From the NCBI GenBank assembly GCA_964607835.1, contig CAZSLL010000009.1, positions 1-48,273 on the forward strand: a stretch of DNA of 48,273 nt, written 5' to 3'. This document shows, one piece after another, positions 21,966-28,645 of this stretch. Both the position numbers and the translations under genes were made by a program. Each line of letters opens with the position of its first letter. Position 1 is the first letter of the stretch. The notes under the pieces were generated by a model. The model was not told the origin of the DNA. It ran no database searches and was given only the letters and a program-made list of their open reading frames with translations. This DNA is from DAOVFN01 sp964607835. GTDB lineage: Archaea; Aenigmatarchaeota; Aenigmatarchaeia; QMZP01.

Positions 21966-22664
21966 ATGACGCTGCCCATAAAGGGGATGGAGAAGCTCTC
22001 TGTGATAGACTATCCAGGAAAGACGTGCTGCATAATCTTCATAGCAGGGTGCAATTTCAGGTGCCCATACTGCCACAACCCTGATCTCATAGGGGATTCG
22101 GAAAGCCTGCCGGACGTGACCGAGGAGGAGGTCATCAGTTTCGTTAAGTCAAGAGGGAAATGGCTGGACGGGGTGTGCGTGACAGGTGGGGAGCCCTGCA
22201 TACATAAGGGACTTCCTGGTTTTCTGAGAAGGCTCAAGAGCGAGGGATTCCTGGTAAAGCTCGACACCAACGGCACCAATCCAGAAATGCTTGAGGGGCT
22301 CATAAACGAGGGGCTTCTGGACTACATAGCAATGGACATAAAAGCGCCACCAGAGAGGTACGGAGAGGTGGCAGGGGCGGATGTGGACATCAGCAGGATT
22401 AAGAGGAGCGTGGAAATTATTAAGTCTTCGGGGGTTGAGCACGAGTTCAGGACCACTGTCCTGCCCAGGCTAATAGGAAAGGATGATGTAAAGAGCATAG
22501 CAGGATGGCTCAGGGGGTGCCAGGGATATTACATACAGGGCTTCAGGCCTGACAACACACTGGACAAGGGCTTCATGAAGGAGAGCCCCTACTCTGACAG
22601 CGCTCTCGAGGAACTGGCAAAAATTGCCAGGAAGGAAATCAAGAGCGTCGGAGTAAGGTCATGA
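21966..22664 (+). CDS. nrdG: Anaerobic ribonucleotide reductase activase NrdG
   Basis: A 232-residue radical SAM enzyme that generates the glycyl radical on NrdD. The [4Fe-4S]/SAM motif is CNFRCPYCHN (30-39), followed by CVTGGEP (SAM-binding GGE) and LDTNGTNP. The length is that of the archaeal/long NrdG form rather than the about 155-residue E. coli type. It ends in an ATGA overlap with the next gene. Its target glycine is on the small separate ORF just upstream. Confidence 0.88.
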   Translation: MTLPIKGMEKLSVIDYPGKTCCIIFIAGCNFRCPYCHNPDLIGDSESLPDVTEEEVISFVKSRGKWLDGVCVTGGEPCIHKGLPGFLRRLKSEGFLVKLDTNGTNPEMLEGLINEGLLDYIAMDIKAPPERYGEVAGADVDISRIKRSVEIIKSSGVEHEFRTTVLPRLIGKDDVKSIAGWLRGCQGYYIQGFRPDNTLDKGFMKESPYSDSALEELAKIARKEIKSVGVRS

Positions 22665-23176
22665 GGATATACCTCTGCGGGGGGATAAGGAAGGATGAGA
22701 ATGACCAGAAGGTTGTCTGGACCGGGCAGGATAAGGAAACCATAAGGGGTGTCATGGGAGGGGTCGAGCTGCTCGACCCCCAGAGGACCCCTGAGCTGAG
22801 CGACCCCATGGCGGCGTTCGGGTGCGACCTCAGGGATGTGAGGGAGGCGGACGCCCTTTTGGTGGACATGAGGCAGAGGAGGGGCATAGGCATAGGGGCT
22901 GAGATGGCCATAGCCAGGTTCATGGGAAAGCCCGTGGTCTCTGTGTGCCCGAGGAACAGCCACTTCAGGAGGGACACCCTGGAGCACAGGGGCTGCGCGG
23001 TCAGGGACTGGGTTCACCCATTCATGTTCGGGCTCTCTGACTTCATTGCAGAGAGTGTGGAGGAGGCAGCGGAATGGCTAAGGGAATGGAAGGATAAGGG
23101 CACGGATGTGAAGGACGGCTCGTTCGTGGAAGAGGCCATCAGGCATTTCGAGAGAAGCGGAAAGGGGAGGATATGA
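22661..23176 (+). CDS. Nucleoside 2-deoxyribosyltransferase-like protein
   Basis: 171 residues starting RIYLCGGIRKDEND, with READALLVDMRQRRGIGIGAEMAIARFMGKPVV, the pattern of the nucleoside 2-deoxyribosyltransferase superfamily: a Rossmann-like fold, an Asp for ribose contact and the GxxxE catalytic region (GIGAEMAIA). Members exchange or hydrolyse nucleobases of deoxynucleosides or deoxynucleotides, or act as nucleotide-cleaving housekeeping enzymes. It overlaps nrdG by four bases (ATGA) and maf by four bases (ATGA), so it is translationally coupled to both. A role in deoxynucleotide salvage or cleanup is inferred. Confidence 0.7.
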   Translation: MRIYLCGGIRKDENDQKVVWTGQDKETIRGVMGGVELLDPQRTPELSDPMAAFGCDLRDVREADALLVDMRQRRGIGIGAEMAIARFMGKPVVSVCPRNSHFRRDTLEHRGCAVRDWVHPFMFGLSDFIAESVEEAAEWLREWKDKGTDVKDGSFVEEAIRHFERSGKGRI

Positions 23177-23760
23177 GGATAATTCTTGCGTCAAAATCGC
23201 CCAGAAGGAGGCAGCTCATGGACATGCTGGGCCTGGATTTCGAGGTCATGCCCAGCGGAGTGGACGAGGGCAAGGTCAAGCTGAAGGAAAGCGACCCCTA
23301 CAGGCTGGCCCAGCGGCTGGCCAGGATGAAGGCAGAGGACGTTGCAGAGAGGCTCAGGGAGCACGAAGACGGGCAAGAGGCCGTTGTTATTGGGGCAGAC
23401 ACCCTGGCGAGCTTTCGGGGAAGGGTAATAGGCAAGGCCGGTGACAGTGAGGAGGCCATGAGGACGCTCAGGGGCTACCAGGGCAGGGAGCACGAGCAGG
23501 TCACGGGCCTGTGCATAATCAACACCAGGACAGGGAAGGTGCTGGAGGCGTGCGAGGTGACAAGGAGCGTGGTCAGGGAGGTCGGGGAAAAGAGCCTGGA
23601 GGCCTACGTAGGAACAGGGGAGCCCATGGAGGGAGCGGGCTGCTACACGCCCAGGGCGCATGTCATGCTGTTCAGCGAGATAAAAGGTTCCTGGAGCAAC
23701 ATAGTGGGCATGCCCATGGCAAGGCTGGTGCCCATGCTCGGGGAGGCCATAAGGGGATAG
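23173..23760 (+). CDS. maf: Maf-family nucleoside-triphosphate pyrophosphatase
   Basis: A 195-residue house-cleaning NTP pyrophosphatase. It has the N-terminal signature LASKSPRRRQLMDMLG, the VVIGADTLASFRGRVIGKAGD loop with its catalytic Asp, and GCYTPRAHVMLFSEIKGSWSNIVGMPM near the end. Maf proteins hydrolyse dTTP/UTP or modified pyrimidine and m7G nucleotides to monophosphates. The start overlaps the previous stop. As last gene of the ribonucleotide reductase operon it fits quality control of the nucleotide pool. Confidence 0.9.
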   Translation: MRIILASKSPRRRQLMDMLGLDFEVMPSGVDEGKVKLKESDPYRLAQRLARMKAEDVAERLREHEDGQEAVVIGADTLASFRGRVIGKAGDSEEAMRTLRGYQGREHEQVTGLCIINTRTGKVLEACEVTRSVVREVGEKSLEAYVGTGEPMEGAGCYTPRAHVMLFSEIKGSWSNIVGMPMARLVPMLGEAIRG

Positions 23761-23811
23761 TTTTAAATATAACACCGTTATACTTTCACGAGGATTAAAA
23801 CCAGTGATATC

Positions 23812-24036
23812 ATGGCAGACAAGATAACAAGGGACATGACCCTTGGGGAGCTGGTGGAGCGCTTCCCCCAGGCCGCCATGCTCATGGCAAAGAAGGGCAT
23901 GCACTGTATAGGGTGCCACATGGCAGCCTCAGAGACCCTGGAGCAGGGCTGCGTGGCCCACGGCATGAGCGACGAGGAGATTGACAGCCTGGTCAGGGAC
24001 ATGAACGCGGAGGCCGATAAGGAAGGGAAGAAATAA
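23812..24036 (+). CDS. DUF1858-domain protein
   Basis: 74 residues forming one DUF1858 domain: DMTLGELVERFPQAAMLMAKKGMHCIGCHMAASETLEQG with CxxC (GMHCIGC), then HGMSDEEIDSLVRDMN. The domain occurs alone and as the N-terminal part of proteins linked to hybrid-cluster and iron-sulfur repair (ScdA/RIC-like); its small helical fold carries a redox or metal-binding cysteine pair. TTTTAAATATA (23761-23771) lies about 45 bases before the ATG. It stands beside ferredoxin and iron-sulfur assembly genes. Confidence 0.85.
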   Translation: MADKITRDMTLGELVERFPQAAMLMAKKGMHCIGCHMAASETLEQGCVAHGMSDEEIDSLVRDMNAEADKEGKK

Positions 24037-24075
24037 AAGCCCACTAGTCTTATAATAGTATCCAAGGTGTTTTCA

Positions 24076-24279
24076 ATGGCAGCGATTGACCACAGGTTCC
24101 CAATGGTTGACAAGGAGAAGTGCACAGGCTGCGGCACATGCGTTTCTGTCTGCCCACAGAACGTGTTTGACATAAAGGACGGCAAGTCGCACGTGGCCAG
24201 GCCAGAGGACTGCGTTGAGTGCATGTCCTGCGTGGAGAACTGCCCTGTGCAGGCCATCAAGCTCGTGGAGCCAAAGTAA
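24076..24279 (+). CDS. 2[4Fe-4S] ferredoxin
   Basis: 67 residues with two CxxCxxCxxxCP motifs (CTGCGTCVSVCP and CVECMSCVENCP), the clostridial-type ferredoxin. It is a likely electron carrier for the pyruvate oxidoreductase and for NrdG. ATG 24076 (MAAIDHRF) is preferred because CTTATAATAG (24049-24058) lies about 25 bases upstream, indicating leaderless transcription. Confidence 0.92.
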   Translation: MAAIDHRFPMVDKEKCTGCGTCVSVCPQNVFDIKDGKSHVARPEDCVECMSCVENCPVQAIKLVEPK

Positions 24280-24306
24280 GGCTTCCACTGGCAAAGACCG
24301 AAATGC

Positions 24307-24339
24307 TTTTATATATTATTAACTATAGTTTGTGGAGGG
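24307..24339 (+). promoter_or_regulatory. Promoter, palindrome and ribosome-binding site of the Cys-rich HTH gene
   Basis: TTTTATATATTATT (24307-24320) is the TATA region. It is followed immediately by the perfect 10-base palindrome AACTATAGTT (24321-24330), placed between TATA and the likely transcription start. GGAGGGT (24333-24339) is a Shine-Dalgarno five bases before the ATG. The palindrome is a candidate operator for the regulator encoded downstream. Confidence 0.5.
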
Positions 24340-24344
24340 TTTGA

Positions 24345-24701
24345 ATGACCATAAAACTCAGACAGGAAATAGAGGTCTGGTACATAATCCCTGCTATAAG
24401 GAGGGAGATTGCCAGCGGGCTCCTGAAGAAGGGGCTAAGGCAGAGGCAGATTGCCCAGAAGCTCGAAGTGACTGACGCAGCCATCTCCCAGTACTTCAAA
24501 TCCAAGAGGGGAAGCGAGGTCAAGTTCAACGAGAGGCTCAGGCAGGAGATAGGCCAGTCAGTCGAGCGAATAAGCGAGGGCAAGAGCGTCATGAAGGAGA
24601 TACAGAGGCTCTGCAGGCTCTGCCACGAGGACGGGCTGTGCTGCTATGTGCACAAGCGCCATGGCGCACCGAATGAATGCGATGCCTGTTGTAAGGACTG
24701 A
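24345..24701 (+). CDS. HTH transcriptional regulator with a C-terminal cysteine cluster (possible Fe-S sensor)
   Basis: 118 residues. Residues about 10-60 form an XRE-like helix-turn-helix (KKGLRQRQIAQKLEVTDAAISQYFKS). The C-terminal 30 residues hold eight cysteines and histidines (LCRLCHEDGLCCYVHKRH, then ECDACC), an arrangement suited to a [4Fe-4S] cluster or zinc. It resembles the archaeal COG2522-type predicted regulators. Located nine bases before iscS and read with iscS-iscU, it may be the functional counterpart of IscR, sensing cluster supply. The function is inferred from motif and position. Confidence 0.75.
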   Translation: MTIKLRQEIEVWYIIPAIRREIASGLLKKGLRQRQIAQKLEVTDAAISQYFKSKRGSEVKFNERLRQEIGQSVERISEGKSVMKEIQRLCRLCHEDGLCCYVHKRHGAPNECDACCKD

Positions 24702-24710
24702 GGTGTTTTC

Positions 24711-25865
24711 ATGAAGAGGGTTTACATGGACCACGCCGCCACCACTCCGGTGGACAGTCGTGTGATGAAGGCCATGGAGCCTTACTTCTCAGAGGAGTTC
24801 GGGAACGCATCGTCCCTTTACCATCATGGCCAGCAGGCCAGGCTCGCCATGGAGACTGCCAGGAAGAAGTCCGCAAGGCTCCTCAACGCAGATGCTGAAG
24901 AGATAGTGTTCACCTCGGGGGGAACAGAGTCGGACAACGCCGCCATAATCGGTGCTGCTATGGCAGGGAAGGGGAACCACATAATAACCACGAAGATAGA
25001 GCACCACGCTGTTCTCGAGACCTGCGCCCACCTGGAGAGGAAGGGGTTCAGGGTGACCTGCCTGGATGCTGATGAGCAGGGCATGATTAACCCTGAGGAT
25101 GTAAGGAAGGCGCTGACAGAAAAGACCTCCCTGGTGTCTGTCATGCACGTGAACAATGAGATAGGCACCATACAGCCCCTGAAAGAGATAGGTGAGATTT
25201 GCAGTAGCAGGGGTGTCCTCTTCCACACAGATGCTGTCCAGGGTTTCGGCAAGCTTCCTATCGATGTCAGGGAAATGAATATCGACATGCTTACCGCGAG
25301 CTCCCACAAGATATACGGCCCAAAGGGTGTGGGCCTTCTTTTCGTGAGGAAGGGCGTGAAAATCGAGCCCCTGATACACGGCGGAAGCCACGAGCACGGC
25401 ATGAGGGCAGGAACCGAGAATATTCCCGGTATGGTGGGCTTCGGCAGGGCCTGCGAGCTCTGCTCAGAGGGCATGGGCGAGGAGGCAAAGAGGCTCGGCA
25501 GGCTCAGGGAGAGGCTGGTGAAGGGGGTGCTGGAAATACCCAGAAGCCACCTGAACGGCCACCCTGATAAGAGGCTGCATGGCAACGCGAACTTCAGGTT
25601 CGACGGCATCGAGGGGGAGGCCCTCGTACTCAGGCTTGATTCTTTGGGCATAGAGGCCTCCACAGGCTCGGCCTGCTCGAGCAGGGAGCTAAAGCCATCT
25701 CACGTGCTCACTGCAATCGGCCTGAAGCCGGAGCAGGCACACGGAAGCCTGAGGCTAACCCTGGGAAGGCACAGCACAAAGGAGGACGTGGATTATATGG
25801 TCAAGAAACTCCCGGAGGTCGTGGGTAACCTGAGGAAGATAAGCCCCTTCTGGAGAGATGATTGA
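24711..25865 (+). CDS. iscS: Cysteine desulfurase (IscS/NifS)
   Basis: A 384-residue PLP-dependent enzyme taking sulfur from cysteine for iron-sulfur clusters and thiolation. It starts with YMDHAATTPVD and has SGGTESDNAAI, the HHAVLE histidine region, the PLP lysine in SSHKIYGPKG (K200) and the sulfur-accepting cysteine in TGSACSS (C322) with a mobile loop. GAGGTG precedes the ATG. It overlaps iscU by eight bases, so the pair is coupled. Confidence 0.95.
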   Translation: MKRVYMDHAATTPVDSRVMKAMEPYFSEEFGNASSLYHHGQQARLAMETARKKSARLLNADAEEIVFTSGGTESDNAAIIGAAMAGKGNHIITTKIEHHAVLETCAHLERKGFRVTCLDADEQGMINPEDVRKALTEKTSLVSVMHVNNEIGTIQPLKEIGEICSSRGVLFHTDAVQGFGKLPIDVREMNIDMLTASSHKIYGPKGVGLLFVRKGVKIEPLIHGGSHEHGMRAGTENIPGMVGFGRACELCSEGMGEEAKRLGRLRERLVKGVLEIPRSHLNGHPDKRLHGNANFRFDGIEGEALVLRLDSLGIEASTGSACSSRELKPSHVLTAIGLKPEQAHGSLRLTLGRHSTKEDVDYMVKKLPEVVGNLRKISPFWRDD

Positions 25866-26262
25866 CATGGCAGAAAAGGGATACAGCAAAAAGGTCATGG
25901 ACCTGTTCCAGCACCCAAGGAACATGGGTGACATGAAGGACCCTGACGGTGTGGGCAAGATAGGCAACCCTGTATGCGGGGACGTCATGTGGGTGTACAT
26001 CAAGGTGGGAAAGAACAGCTCGGGAAAGGAGATAATCAGGGACATCAGGGTAAAGACCTTCGGATGCGTGGCAGCCATAGCCACGAGCTCCCAGGTCACA
26101 GAGATGGCCAAGGGAAAGACCCTTGATGATGCCGCCAAAATATCCAACAAGGATATCGTGGACCTGGTTGACGGGCTTCCCGCCCAGAAGGTTCACTGCT
26201 CTGTCCTCGCAGCCGACGCCCTGAAAAAGGCCATTGAGGACTACAGGTCAAAGAAATCCTGA
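25858..26262 (+). CDS. iscU: Fe-S cluster assembly scaffold IscU/NifU
   Basis: 134 residues with YSKKVMDLFQHPRNMGDM and the three ligand cysteines in NPVCGD (C40), FGCVAA (C70) and VHCSVLA (C114). It accepts sulfur from IscS and builds [2Fe-2S]/[4Fe-4S] clusters. The NPVCGD motif has Asp two residues after the first cysteine, as in IscU. The start may be 25858 or the ATG at 25867 (MAEKGY). Confidence 0.95.
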   Translation: MIDMAEKGYSKKVMDLFQHPRNMGDMKDPDGVGKIGNPVCGDVMWVYIKVGKNSSGKEIIRDIRVKTFGCVAAIATSSQVTEMAKGKTLDDAAKISNKDIVDLVDGLPAQKVHCSVLAADALKKAIEDYRSKKS

Positions 26263-26306
26263 CACACGTTTCTCAAAAACTGATACTGAAGCAGCCTATA
26301 GGGCCC

Positions 26307-26696
26307 TTACTTCTTCTCTTCCACAATGACAGCATTAACCATGCCCTGCTGTCCCGGCCTGGAGGTCACCCTGGCCAGTCCGGCCTCGGTCTCCACCACA
26401 GCGCCCCTGGTGAGTATGTTCCTCCTGATGAAATGAGGATTGGCGTCGTTCTCCTTGACCGAGAGCAGCTTTACCCGCTTCACCTTGCCCCCGGAGTCAG
26501 CCACGTTGATTTTATCAGCTGACATGAGCTTGAGCTTGCAGGAGCCGCCCCTGGCCCTCTTTGGCCTGACCTTCCTCTCGCCTATCCTGGTCTCAAGGAA
26601 ATGCATCCCCCGGTCTATCTTTTTCTTCTTCCTGACCGGACTGAGCCTTCCGCCAGTGGTCTTCTTCCTCGGCCTCAGGTGCCATGATGTTGACAT
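26307..26696 (-). CDS. rps8e: Small-subunit ribosomal protein S8e
   Basis: About 129 residues: SWHLRPRKKTTGGRLSPVRKKKK, ETRIGERKVRPKRARGG and an end LTRGAVVETEAGLARVTSRPGQQGMVNAVI match archaeal S8e. The start at ATG 26696 (MSTSW) fits the family. An upstream in-frame ATG at 26729, inside the structured leader, would add 11 residues (MPARSAGGTEY) not typical of S8e. The gene is divergent from LSm-L37e. Confidence 0.9.
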   Translation of the reverse strand: MSTSWHLRPRKKTTGGRLSPVRKKKKIDRGMHFLETRIGERKVRPKRARGGSCKLKLMSADKINVADSGGKVKRVKLLSVKENDANPHFIRRNILTRGAVVETEAGLARVTSRPGQQGMVNAVIVEEKK

Positions 26697-26880
26697 GTAT
26701 TCTGTCCCTCCCGCGCTTCGCGCGGGCATACATTCTTTCCTTCCTACCCCTCATTCCAATCCAGTGCCACTGACACCGGCAGGCAAAGGGGCCGGCATAC
26801 CCTCCTGCCTCCTCGGATTCAAATATCCGTTCAGAGGGGGTTGCGCGATTACATAGTATAGGCCTTGAAAGGTTTATAAA
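26697..26880 (-). promoter_or_regulatory. Promoter and long structured leader of S8e
   Basis: TTTATAAACC on the minus strand (about 26871-26880) implies a leader of about 150 bases. It contains two GTATG elements. At 26800 GTATG is followed by CCGGC-N10-GCCGG; its AUG opens a 15-codon ORF ending before the second element. At 26731 GTATG is followed by CCCGCGC-GAA-GCGCGGG; its AUG is in frame with S8e. GGAAGGAAAG precedes the second. The architecture suggests translational regulation of S8e. Confidence 0.6.
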
Positions 26881-26905
26881 TGTTACAAGGCATCGTAGCT
26901 GTTAA

Positions 26906-26983
26906 ACATTTAAAAGCACGGGGGCCCATTATATTCATCCCCTGTGCGGGATTTGAAAGGAATTTAAAGCGAGGTGTTACACA
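26906..26983 (+). promoter_or_regulatory. Promoter and short structured leader of LSm-L37e
   Basis: ACATTTAAAAG (26906-26916) is the TATA element. The leader has ATCCC-N6-GGGAT (26937-26952) followed by TTGAAAGGAA (26953-26962), the hairpin-plus-purine pattern of other leaders. GAGGTG (26971-26976) is a good Shine-Dalgarno seven bases before the ATG. Confidence 0.5.
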
Positions 26984-27199
26984 ATGCAGAGACCCCTTGA
27001 TGTTTTGGGAAGCTCAATGGAGAAGAAGATAATAGTGAGGACAAAGCAGAGCGAGCACGTGGTAGGCACGCTCAAGGCCTTTGACTCGCACATAAACATA
27101 TGGCTGGACGAGGCCACCATCACAGGCGAGAAAGAGGTCAAGATCGGGAAGGTCCTCATAAGAGGAGACAGCATAGTCTACATATCACCAGAGAAGTAA
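26984..27199 (+). CDS. Sm-like RNA-binding protein (LSm)
   Basis: 71 residues with an Sm1 motif (IIVRTKQSEHVVGTLKAFDSHINIWLDEA) and Sm2 (KVLIRGDSIVYIS). It forms a heptameric ring binding U-rich RNA. The gene is followed 27 bases later by L37e; the LSm-L37e pair is a conserved archaeal arrangement linking it to ribosome or RNA metabolism. Confidence 0.93.
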   Translation: MQRPLDVLGSSMEKKIIVRTKQSEHVVGTLKAFDSHINIWLDEATITGEKEVKIGKVLIRGDSIVYISPEK

Positions 27200-27226
27200 G
27201 CGACTTCTTTCAGGAAAGTGATTTGC

Positions 27227-27415
27227 ATGGCAGGACAGGGAAGCCCCAGCATGGGAAAGAGGCAGAAGAGGTCCCACATACTCTGCAGGCGGTGCGGAAG
27301 GAGGGCCTACCACGCCAAGGACAGTGTATGCGCCTCATGCGGCTTCGGCAACAGCAAGAAAATCAGGAGCTATTCCTGGCAGACCAAGAAGGGCGTGACC
27401 AGGGCCAGGAAATGA
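27227..27415 (+). CDS. rpl37e: Large-subunit ribosomal protein L37e
   Basis: 62 residues: GSPSMGKRQKRSHILCRRCGRRAYHAKDSVCASCGFG carries the C4 zinc ribbon (CxxC...CxxC) and ends with a basic KKIRSYSWQTKKGVTRARK. The MAGQGSPSMGKR start matches the family's MxxGTPSxGKR. Co-transcribed with LSm. Confidence 0.93.
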   Translation: MAGQGSPSMGKRQKRSHILCRRCGRRAYHAKDSVCASCGFGNSKKIRSYSWQTKKGVTRARK

Positions 27416-27479
27416 TGATTGCCTCGCCCAGGAAGCACATGCCAGAATCCATCCTAAATCCTTGCGGATAACTAAAAGC

Positions 27480-27707
27480 ATGAAGAAATATCATATTCCT
27501 CTGGACAAGGCATGTCTCATTGTCGCTGAATCGATTAGAGACGGTGTGCCGCAGGAATACCTGAATAGCATCCTGGAAGCCGTGAGCAGGGGATATTTCA
27601 TGGGGCACATTGATAACGGATTTGGATTTCCGATGAATGAAATGGATTACGGAATGGATGAAATCAAGATGCTGATAAAGGCACTGGGAAGCGCCCGGGA
27701 AGGGTAG
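27480..27707 (+). CDS. Hypothetical protein (75 aa)
   Basis: 75 residues, mostly helical at the N-terminus (LDKACLIVAESIRDGVPQEYLNSILEAVSRGYFMGHI), then a Met-rich segment (FPMNEMDYGMDEIKMLIKAL). No family is recognised. Codon use is more A+T-rich than neighbouring genes, suggesting later arrival. It converges on tbp with two bases between the stop codons. A weak CCTAAAT at 27452 may serve as promoter. Confidence 0.5.
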   Translation: MKKYHIPLDKACLIVAESIRDGVPQEYLNSILEAVSRGYFMGHIDNGFGFPMNEMDYGMDEIKMLIKALGSAREG

Positions 27708-27709
27708 CC

Positions 27710-28366
27710 CTACTCAATCTCGATTTCCTCGCCAGAGTCAAGGGCCTTCTGAGGGTCTTCCGGTTTCTCTTCCTTTTCAGGCTTCTTCTTCGCAGGCTTT
27801 GCCGGGCCGCCTGTTCCGTCCTCTTCCACGCCGATTTCCTTGAGCTTTTCCTTGAGCTTCCTCAGGGCGAGGTGGACATCGTCAATGGTGTGGGCCCCTG
27901 TGCATATGATTTTTCCTGAGCTGAAGAGAAGGAACGCCACCCTGGGCTCCCTTATCCTGTAAACAAGTCCCGGGAACTGCTCTGGCTCGTACTCAGCGTT
28001 CTCCAGGGAGAACGCAATCTCCTCCAGGTTCAGCTTGGTGTCTATCTTTGAGGAGGCCACTATGTTCTCAATCTTGATTCCGAACTCAGTGGGAAGGTCC
28101 ACCCCGGTCTGCCTAATGCGGTCAACCACCTTGTGCATGGCCTCCTTGGAGAGGTCTATGCTCCTGGCACCTGTGCACACAATCTTCCCTGATGAGAATA
28201 TGAGCGCAGCTGCCCTGGGATTCTGAATCCTGTACACAACACCCGGGAACTGCTCTGGTTCGTACTCCACGTCCTCAATCCTGGAAACCAGCTGGGTTAG
28301 TGATATGTCCTTTCCCAGAGAAGTGAACGCCACCACGTTCTCGACCTTTATCTCAAATTCCGGCAA
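27710..28366 (-). CDS. tbp: TATA-box-binding protein
   Basis: About 218 residues with two direct repeats of the TBP saddle (FEIKVENVVAFTSLGKDISL and FGIKIENIVASSKIDTKLNL; YEPEQFPGVVYRIQNPRAAALIFSSGKIVCTGA and its second copy). An acidic/lysine tail of about 40 residues (KKPEKEEKPEDPQKALDSGEE) follows. The start is set at TTG 28366 because GGAGG (28374-28378, minus strand) is seven bases upstream; no ATG is available. The minus-strand ATATTTATAAT (28415-28425) is the promoter. It binds the TATA boxes noted throughout this window. Confidence 0.93.
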   Translation of the reverse strand: MPEFEIKVENVVAFTSLGKDISLTQLVSRIEDVEYEPEQFPGVVYRIQNPRAAALIFSSGKIVCTGARSIDLSKEAMHKVVDRIRQTGVDLPTEFGIKIENIVASSKIDTKLNLEEIAFSLENAEYEPEQFPGLVYRIREPRVAFLLFSSGKIICTGAHTIDDVHLALRKLKEKLKEIGVEEDGTGGPAKPAKKKPEKEEKPEDPQKALDSGEEIEIE

Positions 28367-28481
28367 TAAATCCCCTCCAATCAATATAACAGAATGATTA
28401 TATTAGTCCCTGATATTATAAATATCTTAAGGAGCATGCGCCCCAGAAACCATTCTATTGTATATTTATAGGGACAGAAAG

Positions 28482-28645
28482 CTTTATAAACCCCTTCGCA
28501 AACTAGAATCAACTGCTTCTCCAAGAACCAGCTTCGGCACTGCTCAGTGTTGTGCAAAATGCTGGTTCTGAAAGTAGGAAATATTCACTTAAAGTGATGT
28601 TTACTTTAACAGCGCCGGCACTGCCGGCAAAAAGGAAGTGATAAA
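28482..28645 (+). promoter_or_regulatory. Promoter and structured leader of the PIN/KH ATPase
   Basis: CTTTATAAA (28482-28490) gives a leader of about 130 bases. AGAACCAGC (28524-28532) pairs with GCTGGTTCT (28561-28569), with an inner GCAC/GTGC helix. TCACTT-A-AAGTGA (28585-28597) is a dyad and GCCGGC-ACT-GCCGGC (28614-28628) a hairpin. GAAAGTAGGAAA follows the first hairpin; AAAAAGGAAGTGA follows the last and precedes the ATG. The protein carries a KH domain, so binding its own leader is possible but untested. Confidence 0.55.

Noticed and set aside
28561..28645. Possible C/D-box RNA in the PIN/KH ATPase leader (AGTGATG and CTGA)
   Set aside because: The CTGA lies before the C-like box and no second pair or terminal stem is present.
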